Of a DNA stretch of 61,173 bases, positions 30,001 to 40,016 are shown piece by piece. The DNA is taken from assembly GCA_030267965.1 (NCBI GenBank), contig BRYA01000004.1, forward strand, positions 1-61,173. The letters run 5' to 3'. How positions within the stretch are numbered: the first letter of the stretch is position 1; the number at the start of each line of letters is the position of its first letter. The DNA comes from Triparma columacea (lineage: Eukaryota; Sar; Bolidophyceae; Parmales; Triparmaceae). Made by a program: the position numbers and the translations under genes. Under the pieces are notes generated by a model. That model made no database searches. It had not been told where the DNA came from and worked only from the letters and a program-made list of their open reading frames with translations.

Positions 30001-32512
30001 TTCGTAGAGACCCCTCGAAAGAGCATCAAGGGAATGATCAAGTCTCAGCAGACCCCGATGTCAACTTCCACGACGGACAGTGCGAGGTCACTGTCAGCGA
30101 AGAAAACATCCCCACTCGTAATGCCAAAAACTTCCCCAAAGGCGACTATCAAATCCTTGATTTCATCAGAGCGTTCCCCACCACCGGCGCCTGAGCCTGA
30201 GCCAAAACCTGACCCCGGCCCCAAGCTCGAGCCCAGGCCTGAGCCCGAGCCTGCGCCCACTCCCGCACCCGCGCCCGCCCCTGCACCCCTGGCCGCCCCC
30301 AAACTGTCAGCGGCCACGAGGGCGAAGCGTTGGCTCCAGATCGACGACGCCCTAAAGTGGTGGGGTCAGAAAGGGACCGACGTAATGTTCAAGGAGTTTG
30401 GATATTTCATGATGAGGGTATTCGGAGACGAGCAGATCAAGAGGTGCTTCAAGACAACCTCGAAATCTAAGCAATCCCGGGACAACGCAGTCGAGCTCTG
30501 CCTCATGTTTTTTGCGGACATGTCCGAGCCCCTCTTCAACGACAGGATCAAGAAGTACAACATTGCCATGAAGGTCAGGAGGGAAGACCTCGCCTCAGAC
30601 ACTTCCTCGCCGACCCGGGAAGAGCTCCTCGAGGCGGTTTTAAGGGTACTTACGTGCCACCGCTCCGGCACCATTAATAGCCAGGAACTCTTCTGCTTCG
30701 GGAGGTGCATATCTGCAACTCTCTCGACGCACGCTAGGTGAGCGAGGGAAAAGGTGGCGAGCGAAGCGAGTCCCGCAAAAGGGGGTTTCCGAGGTACATC
30801 CATGCGTTCCCCACCTCGCCGACTAACCCTCATAAATAACCCTCCCCAACGCTGCCTCGTAGAAGGTCGGAGGCCGACCCCAAAACAGCTTCCTTCAACC
30901 CTCTGGGAAAGGGAGGGGCGTTCTTCCCGTTCTCCCTGGTTCCAGAGGACGCCCCAGCAAAGACCTTCGAGTGGGAGCATACTCAGCAGCTCCTCAACGT
31001 TCTCAACTCCAGCAGCAGCGACCTCATGAGGTGAGATAGGCGGATAAGTGTGTAGGGGGTGGGGTTGGGTGGGGTTTGTGGTCCCCCTCTGGGAGCTCTT
31101 AGCTAAACCTCATCTTCCTCCCTTCACTACAATCTCCCGTCCCACCTCTTTTTAGGTCAGCTCAATTTTTCAGCTTCTTTGCCTCCCTCACCCACCACCT
31201 TCCCACCGGTGACTTCCACTCCTCAATTGAGAGGTTCATGGCATTGGCTTCAACCACCTTTGATGATCTCATCGACGGCCCTGTCAATACCTTGGACGCC
31301 GGCGTCGTCGTTCCCGGTGTCCTTGATTCTGACACCTTGGGTGGTGACGACAGCTTTGTAAGTCTCGGTAGCAACGTTTCCATAAGCAGCTCCCTCGTCT
31401 CCGGCACCGGGGGGGGGGGAGGAGGGGGAACTGGGGGTGGGGTAGGCACAATAAGGCGCGCGACTTTGAGGTCGCTACTTTGCGACACTCAGGCGGCGAA
31501 GGACAAGTCACCTCGGAGGAGCACGCCGAGGAAGAAGGTTCTGGAGATGATTGATAAGGCGGAGAACTTGGTGGATGGGACGGAAGGGTACGACGGGAAG
31601 ACCAAGCTTTTCACACCGGGGAAGGGGGGGCAGGAGGAGGAGGGAGAGGGGGCAGATTCAGACGGAGAAGGATCATCGGGCGATAAACTAGGGCTTTCGT
31701 CTGATGGCATGGGGGTGGATCTCTACGACCCGGACGACGATAGCAGCATAGAGGACCTACCGATATTCTCCGCCGGGGACGAGGGGAGTGAAAGGGAGGG
31801 ATCGGAGCGTGGGGATGGGGAGAGTAACAATATCAGCATGGCTAGCAGTGGGGGGAGGAGGGAAAGGGAGGTTATTGGTGCGGTGGAGGATATATTTAAA
31901 ACGGCAGAGACGAGAAGGTTGGGGAAGGGTGCCGGTTCCGAGGATGCTACCTCGGTTCTTCGTGTCGGGGGGGATAATATTTCTGACCCTGAAAGGCCCA
32001 GATCTCGGATGTCAATAAAGTCAATAGCGTCCTCGATTAGTGACGCTGCCGGGGCGGCGGTGGGATCAGGAGGGAGGAGCGTTAGCCCGCCGCCGTACAC
32101 TCCGAACAAGGACGACGGGAAGGTCATGAGGGGGTCAGGGGTTAGCCCGATGAAGGAGGGGAGGGGGGGAAGAGGCGGAGGAGGTGGAGAAGGCGGAGGA
32201 GGTGGAGGAGGCGGAGGAGGTGGGGAAGGAGGTGTTTCGAAAGCTCAGGGGGGCAGCCCTTCGAAGGGGTCGGGGAAGGTCTCTAAGAAGGGTCCGGGAG
32301 GGGTCGGGCAACCTCCTCCAACTCTAGTGCAGGGCAAGGCACCGTCTCCGCAGCCGCTCCCGTCGGTGGAGTTCGGGGAGGGGGGGATGGTCAAGGTCGT
32401 GGGGGAGGCGGCAGCGAACAACGCGCACTTCTACTTTGAGGGGGACGAGGGGGAGGAAGGGGACGAAGGGGAGGAGGAGGAAGAGGAGGAAGAGGAGGAG
32501 GGTGTATACTAA
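27047..32512 (+). CDS. C2-domain-led large protein of unknown function (1446 aa, 10 exons)
   Basis: Exons 27047-27241, 27410-27618, 27710-27807, 27880-28228, 28413-28845, 28925-29185, 29351-29583, 29700-30737, 30863-31030 and 31156-32512 join in phase at every junction. Residues 1-150 look like a C2 domain (MHVTILSCSNLP..., HVLRFIVMDRH, IGTATTLLSS), a membrane- or protein-binding beta sandwich; its Ca-binding Asp set is not clearly complete. Next come a basic Ser/Arg stretch, an EF-hand-like helix-loop-helix (FGLIDSHRRGYITSKSLTNF), a coiled coil (KEKVAEAERDAMAAHKRA), a Pro/Glu repeat (PEPEPKPDPG), a helical domain with a second EF-like loop (LTCHRSGTINSQELFCF), and an acidic, Gly-rich tail. 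A scaffold or Ca/lipid-responsive role is possible, but I do not recognise a named family. Confidence 0.75.
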
Positions 32513-32752
32513 CTTTGGAAGTGATTTCTGTTCTCTCTCTGGGCAAAAAGAAATAGTAGGAATTCCTACAGTATTGTGTCTGTCTCTTAATTATTCCCAT
32601 TTCACGTCGTTCGATTCCTACGCGCGGGCACACTTGCAGAGTTTCAAAATCCCTCTTTCCCTCCCTCACGACGTATCTTTTTGCGCCCCGGCACCCAAAC
32701 CCCCTCTCATTCATTAATGTTGGTGGTGAGGTAGTTGGGGAAGCAGAATGAT

Positions 32753-32788
<36 letters not shown>

Positions 32789-32842
32789 TTGCCCTTGCCC
32801 CCCTTTCTCCTCGTCCGATGTGTCCTCGTCCGATATGTCCGC
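32513..32842. other. Convergent 3' region with CTGTCC hexamer repeats
   Basis: This lies between the stops of two convergent genes. A tandem CTGTCC array (six to seven units, drifting to CTTGCC) spans about 32754-32800. No gene is seen. Confidence 0.65.
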
Positions 32843-35800
32843 CTACTTTGAGGTGCAATTGTTTTGGCCCTGCACGTACTGTCCGGAGCCAGAGGTGGTG
32901 CCGGCAGGGCAATCAATGCATTCTCCGTTAGCGTCGGGTACCAGAGTAGTTGTTGCTTGGCCGGAGTTAGCGAACATGTTCTGAAAATTGCCGACATTGC
33001 ATATGTTCCAGACCTTGACGTCCTTGACAAAGGCAATTGTGCCTTCGAACATAAACGCCATGTTAGTGACACTCGAGACATCCCAACTCCCAATATCCTG
33101 GTTGAAGGCAGCTGCGCCACTGCGTTTAATTCAATGCCGAGTGGAGATGTGCAAGATGAGATTTGCGTGTGCGTGTGTGAATGTTAGAATGAGAAGCGCA
33201 AGTATTACCTAAAATAGAATGCAGCAGAGATAACACAAAAACCGCGATGACCTCATCTCCAGAGCATCTCTCAATACTCACCGGAACATAAACTGCATGT
33301 CAGTGACACTCGAGACATTCCAACTCCCAATATCCTTGTTGAAGACCTTTGCGTAACTGCGTTTGATTCAATGCCGAGTTGTGATGTGCGAGATGAGATT
33401 TGCGTGTGCGTGTGTGAATGTTAGAATGAGAAGCGAGTGTATTACTTAAAATAGAATGCAGCAAAGATAGCACGCAAACCACATAGACCTCATCTCCAAA
33501 GTATCTCTCAATACTCACGTGAACATACTATTCATGTCAGTGACACTCGAGACATTCCAACTCCCAATATCCTGGTTGAAGTCATAAGCGTTACTGCGTT
33601 TAATTCAATGCCGAGTGGTGATGTGCGAGATTAGAATTGCGTGTGCGTGTGTGAATGTTAGAATGAGAAGCGAGTGTATTACTTAATATAGAGTGCAACA
33701 AAAGTAACACGCAAACCACGAAGACCTCATCACTAAAGCATCTCTCAATACTCACCCGAACATATTATTCATGTCAGTGACACTCGAGACATCCCAACTC
33801 CCAATATCCTTGTTAAAGTCAAATGCGCTACTGCGTTTAATTCAATGCCGAGTGGAGATGTGCGACATGAGATTGGCGTGTGCGTGTGTGAATGTTAGAA
33901 TGAGAAGCGCAAGTATTACTTAATATAGAATGCAACAAAAGTAACACGCAAACCACGAAGACCTCATCTCCAGAGCATCTCTCAATACTCACTAGAACAT
34001 ATACTTCATGTCAGTGACACTCGAGACATTCCAACTCCCAATATTCTGGTTGAAGGAGTCCCCCAAACTGCGTTGAATTCAATGCCGAGTGGAGAGGTGC
34101 GAGATGAGATTTGCATGTGCGTGTGTGAATGTTAGAATGAGAAGCGAGTGTATTACTTAAAATAGAATGCAGCAAAGATAGCACGCAAACAACAATGACC
34201 TCATCTCCAAAGCATCTCTCAATACTCACAAGAACATCTTAGTCATGTCAGTGACACTCGAGACATCCCAACTCCCAATATCCTGGTTGAAGACAGATGC
34301 GCGACTGCGTTTAATTCAATGCCGAGTGATGATGTGCGAGATGAAATTTGCGTGTGCGTGTGTGAATGTTAGAATGAGAAGCGACTGTATTACTTAATAT
34401 AGAATGCAGCAAAGATCGCACGCAAACAATGAAGACCTCATCTCCAAAGCATCTCTCAATACTCACGCGAACATTTCCTCCATGTCGAAGACACTCGAGA
34501 CATCCCAATTCCCAATATCCTGGTTGAAGTAACTAGCGTAACTGCGTTGAATTCGAGGCCGAGTGGAGATGTGCAAGATGAGATTTGCGTGTGCGTGTGT
34601 GAATGTTAGAATGAGAAGCGAGTGTATTACTTAATATAGAATGCAGCAAGATAGCACGCAAACCACAAAGACCTCATCTCAAAAGCATCTCTCAATACTC
34701 ACCGGAACATATACTGCATGTCATTGACACTCGAGACGTCCCAACTCCCAATATCCTTGTTAAAGACTCTTGCGCCACTGCGTTCAATTAAATGCCGAGT
34801 GGAGTTGTGCGAGATGAGATTTGCGTGTGTGTGTGTGAATGTTAGAATGAGAAGCGAGTGTATTACTATAGGAAGCCGCAAAGATAACACGCAAAATCAT
34901 GATGACCTCATCTCCAAAAAACTCTCAATACTCACTTGAACATATTCTGCATGGTAGTGACACTCGAGACATCCCATCCGCTGATGTCTTCGTTGAATGT
35001 ACTTTTGGCTTCGAATGCACTCGACATGTCAGTGACATCCGTCGTGCACCTGCTCAGCCGGCGAGTTAATTTGGGTCCGCAGGGGGCGGATTGCCGAGAG
35101 GAGAATATAAGGGTTAGTTGTTACTGGGGCCCGCGTGTTCATCCTCCCGTGATGCTTCGTTGTCCCGTCCTACTTTGTCCGCCTGCCCACCACATAGCCC
35201 CATTTGCATCCTCTCTACGCTTGTTCTTTCAACTACTTACCAGTCCGTGATGTTGCCGTATGTGATTGTCGCCAGGGTAGAATCAGAAAACCAGAGATCA
35301 AGTGCCGTTCCGAAACTACCATTGTCGAGGCAGAGTACAGTGCAAGGGTTTTGGCCCTGTACGTACTCTCCGGAGCCTGAGGTGGTACCGGCAAAGCAAG
35401 CTACGCATGGTCCGTTAGCGTCGGGTTCAAGATTAGCTGTTGGTTGGCCGGAGTCAAGGAACATGTCAATAAAATTGCCATCCGAGCCTGGGTTCGGGCG
35501 CAAGACTTTGCAGACGTTCCAGACCGTGACGTCCTTGACAAAGGCACTTGCGCCTTCGAACATGTAGCTCATGTCAGTGACACTCGAGACATCCCAACTC
35601 CCAATATTCTGGTTGAAGACTTCTGCCTCAGCGAACATTTCCCGCATGTCAGTGACACTCGAGACATTCCAACTCCCAATATTCTGGTTGAAGACTTGAG
35701 CGCCAGCGAACATAGAATCCATGTCAGTGACACTGGAGACATCCCACTTCCCAATATTCTGGTTGAAGACTTCTGCCTCAGCGAACATATTATACATGTT

Positions 35801-37289
35801 AGTGACACTCGAGACATTCCAACTCCCAATATCCTGGTTGAAGACTTCAGCCTCACGGAACATATACCCCATGTCAGTGACACTCGAGACATTCCAACTC
35901 CCAATATCCCGGTTGAAGCCGGTCGCGTAATAGAACATTTGATTCATGTCAGTGACACTCGAGACATTCCAACTCCCAATATCCTGGTTGAAAACAGCTG
36001 CGTCTTCGAACATATTAGACATGTCAGTGACACTCGAGACATCCCATCCGCTGATGTCCTCGTTGAATGTAGTTTTGTCAAGGAATGCACTCGACATGTC
36101 AGTGACATCCTTCGTGCACCTGCTCAGCCAACCATTTAATTTGGGTCCGCGGGGGGCAGATTGCCGAGAGGAGAATATAAGGGTTAGTTGTTACTGAGGC
36201 TCACAGTTCATCCTCCCGTGATACTTCGTTGTCCCGTCCTGCTTTGTCCGCCTGCCTAACACATGGCCCCATCTGCATCTTCTCTACTCGCTGTCTTGTT
36301 CTTCCAACTACTTACCAGTCCTTGATGGGGCCAAATGTGGGTGTCACAATGGTAGGATCATAAAACCAGAAAGCAAGTGCCGGTTTGAAGGTGATATCGT
36401 TGAGGCAGGGTATTTCCGTAGGACTAGCAGTAGGCGATGCCGTAGGACTAGCAGTAGGCGATGCCGTAGGACTAGCAGTAGGCGATGCCGTAGGCGATGC
36501 AGTAGGACTAGCAGTAGGCGCGGGAGTGGGTGCAGGCGTCGGGCTGTCAGTTGGTTGCGGAGTTGTGGGCGCAAGGGTAGGCCAAGGAGTGGGCGTTGGA
36601 GTGGGAGCAGGTGTCGGGCACGTTAGGATCGGGCATGCGGGAGTGGGTGCAGGTGTCGGGCACGTTAGGATCGGGCACGTTGGCTGCGGAGTTGTGGGCG
36701 CAAGCGTAGGTGTAGGAGTAGTCGTGGGAGTTGGAGCAGGCGTCGGGCTGTCAGTTGGTTGCGGAGTTGTGGGCGCAAGCGTAGGTGTAGGAGTAGTCGT
36801 GGGAGTTGGAGCAGGCGTCGGGCTGACAGTTGACTGCGGAGTTGTGGGCGCAAGCGTAGGTGTAGGAGTAGTCGTGGGAGTTGGAGCAGGCGTTGGGCTG
36901 TCAGTTGGCTGCGGAGTGGTGGGCGCAAGCGTAGGTACAGGAGTAGGCGCAAGCGTAGGTGTAGGAATAGTCGTGGGAGTTGGAGCAGGCGTTGGGCTGT
37001 CTGTGGGCCCAGTGAATTCCATGGCACAAGTGCATGTGCAGTTGCCAGGGAAGTACTCCCACTGCCAAGTAGCAGAGCCGGGGCCGCAGTTACTGTTTTT
37101 GACTTTGTCGAAAGTACCTTCATCGTTGTCGTCGTTCGCTGAGATCAGTTTGCTGTGGATAACAGAGCAAAGCTTCGTCTTTGTGGTTCTCGTGCTAGAG
37201 ATCGGGCTGGTTGTGTCCTCACAAGAAGCTTCCGCGACAGTGGTGTAAGCCAGGAGGGTCAAGAGGAAAATAATAACTAGTATCTTCAT
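32843..37289 (-). CDS. Secreted DUF285 (BspA-type 25-residue repeat) protein with PT-rich stalk (922 aa, 11 exons)
   Basis: Exons: 37289-36316, 36119-35241, 35049-34936, seven 75-nt exons (34777-34703, 34541-34467, 34304-34230, 34067-33993, 33830-33756, 33593-33519, 33356-33282) and 33119-32843. All junctions are phase 2. The start [21 protein letters not shown] is a signal peptide. A Cys-rich head follows, then a long Pro/Thr stalk ([20 protein letters not shown] units). Block 1 has DUF285 repeats of the type [20 protein letters not shown], closing with a [20 protein letters not shown] module. Block 2 repeats the plan: a [15 protein letters not shown] opener, single-repeat exons, and a [20 protein letters not shown] closer. 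Domain order suggests a cell-surface or secreted binding protein. An upstream ATG at 37547 would bury the signal peptide and was not chosen. Confidence 0.85.
33120..34936. repeat. ~237-bp tandem exon-intron modules (seven full units)
   Basis: Units begin about every 233-239 bases. Each holds one 75-nt coding exon, with acceptor CGCAG|T and donor GTGAGTATTGAGAG, plus a ~162-nt intron containing TTCACACACGCACACGCAAA. Flanking exons at 35049-34936 and 33119-32843 use the same splice-site sequences. The array is part of the DUF285 gene. Confidence 0.9.
36400..37010. repeat. Coding minisatellite of the Pro/Thr stalk
   Basis: Irregular tandem units (about 15-90 bases) encode [20 protein letters not shown] and TASP-type repeats on the minus strand. 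Several 87-90-base higher-order copies are nearly identical. Confidence 0.8.
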
Positions 37290-37564
37290 GTTATATTGCT
37301 GCGGAGTCGATTGGAGAGAGTTAGAAAAAAGTCTGAACAGGCGGCTTCTTTGTTTGTTTGTTTTGTGTCCGAAGAAAAGTGTCCAATATATCCTCTTTGT
37401 GACGTCTAGGAGGTTAAAAGTGCCGTCGCAATTATAATACATCACAAGTTTGTCCCTATATCGACACGTAGTTATATTGATATACCTCTCTGATGGCCAA
37501 ATAATCGCCAGAAACAATTGGGTCTTGGGTCGACGAGTTTGAAGCATTAGGGGTCTATTTTCTC

Positions 37565-37675
37565 CTCATTTGGGGCGTACGCGAGCAAAAAAGGCGATGG
37601 ATGGTATAACAATAGCAAGATTTGTATTTTAAAGGAGAGCATAGGAGTAAAGCGCCCGGCATTAGTATAATTACC
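37565..37675. repeat. Diverged direct repeat, copy 1
   Basis: This shares CATTTGGGG, GCGAGCAAAAA, AACAATAGCAA, GGAGAGCAT, GGGAGTAAAG (here AGGAGTAAAG) and ATTAGTATAA in the same order with 38033-38145. About 110 bases long. Confidence 0.75.
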
Positions 37676-38032
37676 TTGGATGTGCCAAAAACCCAGAGAC
37701 CAGCGGCTGTCGACGAGGTTCTTTTTCTTGCCCAATGAAAGATATTTGAAAAGTGCAAAAAGAGCTCGCCGTAAAATTCCAATTGTTTTTTTTGTGTGTG
37801 TGTGTCTTGCGATCCTCCTTCCGAACTCCTGTTGAAAATTCGGACAATTCGGACCAATGCAAGGGGAGGGGATGAACAGAAATTTTCATCCAAAAGCCGC
37901 CTCTACTGTAAAGTCATTAATCTCCCCCCTCCCCTCACCACATACCCTCTCGTCGGCAATCAACCTTCGTTTTTATGCAAGCATCATTATCCTAAGACCA
38001 TGCTGCAGCTTTGGACACCCTCCTATTTCTCC

Positions 38033-38145
38033 ACATTTGGGGTCGTATGCGAGCAAAAAGTAATGGGTCGTACGACACAACAATAGCAAAACTTTTGTTT
38101 TTGAGGAGAGCATGGGAGTAAAGGCGCCCGATATTAGTATAAATA
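38033..38145. repeat. Diverged direct repeat, copy 2
   Basis: Second copy of the element at 37565-37675, with the same ordered blocks and roughly 80 percent identity by eye. Possibly a small non-autonomous element or duplicated 5' flank. Confidence 0.75.
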
Positions 38146-38161
38146 CTGACCTTGAACTAAT

Positions 38162-38334
38162 ATCAGAGCAATTCGGAATTCGGAGGATCACCTTCCAACC
38201 CACCACCACTGAAGTCCCTCAGAAAACAACAGTCCTTCACCCTTTCCCGCAACAACCTTCTTAACCACACGACTGCCCTCGCGGGTTTGTCGAGCCTGGT
38301 GAATCTAGAGAAGGTGGACCTTAGCTACACTCTT
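38162..38334 (+). pseudogene. Orphan leucine-rich repeat fragment
   Basis: An open stretch without an ATG encodes LKSLRKQQSFTLSRNNL followed by ALAGLSSLVNLEKVDLSYT, a typical LRR pattern (LxxLxxLxxLxLS). It then runs into C-rich low-complexity sequence. No matching exons were found on either side. It could be a gene relic or one exon of an undetected gene. Confidence 0.4.
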
Positions 38335-38742
38335 CCTCCTTCCCCCCCTTCCCCCCCCCTCTGCTCTTCCCCCCCCCTCTTCTCTTCTCCCCCCTCTTCT
38401 CTTCTCCCCCCCCCTTCAATTCTCTTCCTCTGCGTTGTTGTTATCATCTGTGACGACATGAAGGTCCTTTTGTCCCTGGTTTTCTCCCTCATTATTTTCT
38501 TTCCCCTCCACGCTCTCGTCGTCCTCATTTGTCTTGGAATTATTCCTCTTTTTACAGCAACAGGACCATAATGTACCATCGAAAAGGCAACGGAAAGAGT
38601 CGTTATGTTGAACGTTCATTATTTATGTCACTGAAATTCACGTTAAAAGGTGTTGTGTTAAAAAGTGTCAGAAGGCAGAAAGGCCAGGCCGAACAAATTA
38701 ATTCTGCAAAGAACCTTCTTCTTCCACCCCACCTGGGCCCTA

Positions 38743-39882
38743 ATGGCTTCAATAATACACTATTTATGCGGTTGCTTTATATCAGATGATGATGATACAA
38801 CATCTGGTTTATCTCTTGTATCAAACTCATACACAAAACATAAAATTCCCTCAGACTCCTCAGACTCGAGTCCTGCTCCTCCAAGGGGTCCTTTAAGAAC
38901 CTCTAGCCAATCTATGGAGGAATCGCTAATGTTTGAAGAGGGTACTGAGAGTAGAGGATTTGGGGAGAGAGTCACCAGGGCTATGAGGCGTGCTTTTATA
39001 GGTAAAGGAGGGGGGGGAGAAGGTGGAATGGGGCAAGGTGGACAAGGTGGACAAGCTCAAGGTTATTATTACCTAAATGAGGACGACGACCAAGACCAAG
39101 ACGACGTAACGGGTTGCTATGACGCTTACGGTGCCGGTAGTGGCGTCGGTCAAGCTAATACAGGTGGCTGGGATGATGGAACTAGGGGTGGGTTAAACGA
39201 TGGCACCTCCGACACCGGAGGCTGGGGCAAGGGTTCACAGGGCTCGGGGGAGGGGGAGGGGTACGAAGGGGAGGGGGGAGGGTACGGTTCCCCGGCGTTA
39301 ACGGCAAGGGGTACACCGAGGAGCTCCCCGATGTCACACCATTCGTCACCGAAACCACTCATGAGCGCGGATAAATTAAGGGTGTCGGACGGGGGGATAC
39401 CGACGCTGGGGGAAATGGACGAAATTGTGCTGCCGGGAAGCAGGGCACAGATGGAGATAATGAAGCTCGTGGGCGGGGTGGGGGAGAAGGAGAAGGTAAG
39501 AGTTTTCCCAAAGGGGGGGGAGGTTGAGAAAGGAACCAAGATAAACCACGAACATAAACCGGACAACCATCTCCTTCACATAAAATCGCCCTCCTCACCA
39601 CCCCCTTACCCCTCCTCCCTCCCTCCCCCCCAGGATGCGGTAGAGTGTGTAATCTGCATGGACGGTTTCACCCCCTCCAACCCTTGCATGCTAACCCTCT
39701 GCTCCTGCGGGGTTAACATGACGCTCTTCCACTACTCGTGTTTGCTGGAGTGGACGGGGAGGAATCAGGAATGCCCAAGCTGTAGGGAGAGACTTTTCTG
39801 GGAGGAGGGAGGGAGAGAAGAAGAGGGGGAGGAGGGGGAGGAGGAAGAGGAAGAGGAGGAGGGTGAGGTGCAGGAGGTGTAA
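38743..39882 (+). CDS. RING-type zinc-finger protein (333 aa if spliced)
   Basis: The start is MASIIHYLCGCFIS at 38743, where Cys residues near the N-terminus might be lipidated. The middle is low complexity (Ser/Pro, Gly-rich, DDDQDQDD). A zinc finger near the C-terminus reads CVICMDGFTPSN, then LCSCG, FHYSC and CPSC, a RING variant expected to recruit E2 enzymes. The end is a poly-Glu tail. A likely intron lies at 39496-39633 (donor GTAAGA, C-rich acceptor CCCCCCCAG). It is exactly 138 nt and stop-free, so the unspliced frame is also open. Splicing would join GEKEK to DAVECVICMD. Confidence 0.7.
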   Translation: MASIIHYLCGCFISDDDDTTSGLSLVSNSYTKHKIPSDSSDSSPAPPRGPLRTSSQSMEESLMFEEGTESRGFGERVTRAMRRAFIGKGGGGEGGMGQGGQGGQAQGYYYLNEDDDQDQDDVTGCYDAYGAGSGVGQANTGGWDDGTRGGLNDGTSDTGGWGKGSQGSGEGEGYEGEGGGYGSPALTARGTPRSSPMSHHSSPKPLMSADKLRVSDGGIPTLGEMDEIVLPGSRAQMEIMKLVGGVGEKEKVRVFPKGGEVEKGTKINHEHKPDNHLLHIKSPSSPPPYPSSLPPPQDAVECVICMDGFTPSNPCMLTLCSCGVNMTLFHYSCLLEWTGRNQECPSCRERLFWEEGGREEEGEEGEEEEEEEEGEVQEV

Positions 39883-40016
39883 GGAGGTTGTTGTAAAGGT
39901 TTGGACTGTTTTCAATAAAGGACATAGCCAACTTTCACCAATTAATTTTGGACTGTTTTCGACAAGCCTCATCTGACTCCAATTTCCTCTTTTAAAATCC
40001 CCAAAACCTTCAATAA

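Larger units (their letters stand above)
37290..38742. other. Divergent intergenic region with dispersed repeats and an LRR remnant
   Basis: This lies between the DUF285 gene (minus) and the RING gene (plus). It holds two diverged ~110-base direct repeats and an orphan LRR-like exon, listed separately, and a CCCCTTCTCTTCT-type C/T tract at about 38335-38420. No complete gene is seen. Confidence 0.55.

Noticed and set aside
33120..34936. CRISPR-like or plain satellite interpretation of the 237-bp array
   Set aside because: Repeats are far too long and the variable parts are coding; every unit has matching splice sites and a phase-2 75-nt exon, so it is an exon array in a eukaryotic gene.
35444..36139. 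231-residue plus-strand frame with [15 protein letters not shown] repeats
   Set aside because: Complement of the DUF285 repeats, open because the 75-nt period is a multiple of three.
36385..37248. 287-residue plus-strand frame of [11 protein letters not shown] repeats
   Set aside because: It is antisense to the Pro/Thr stalk minisatellite of the DUF285 gene and lacks any independent start context or domain.
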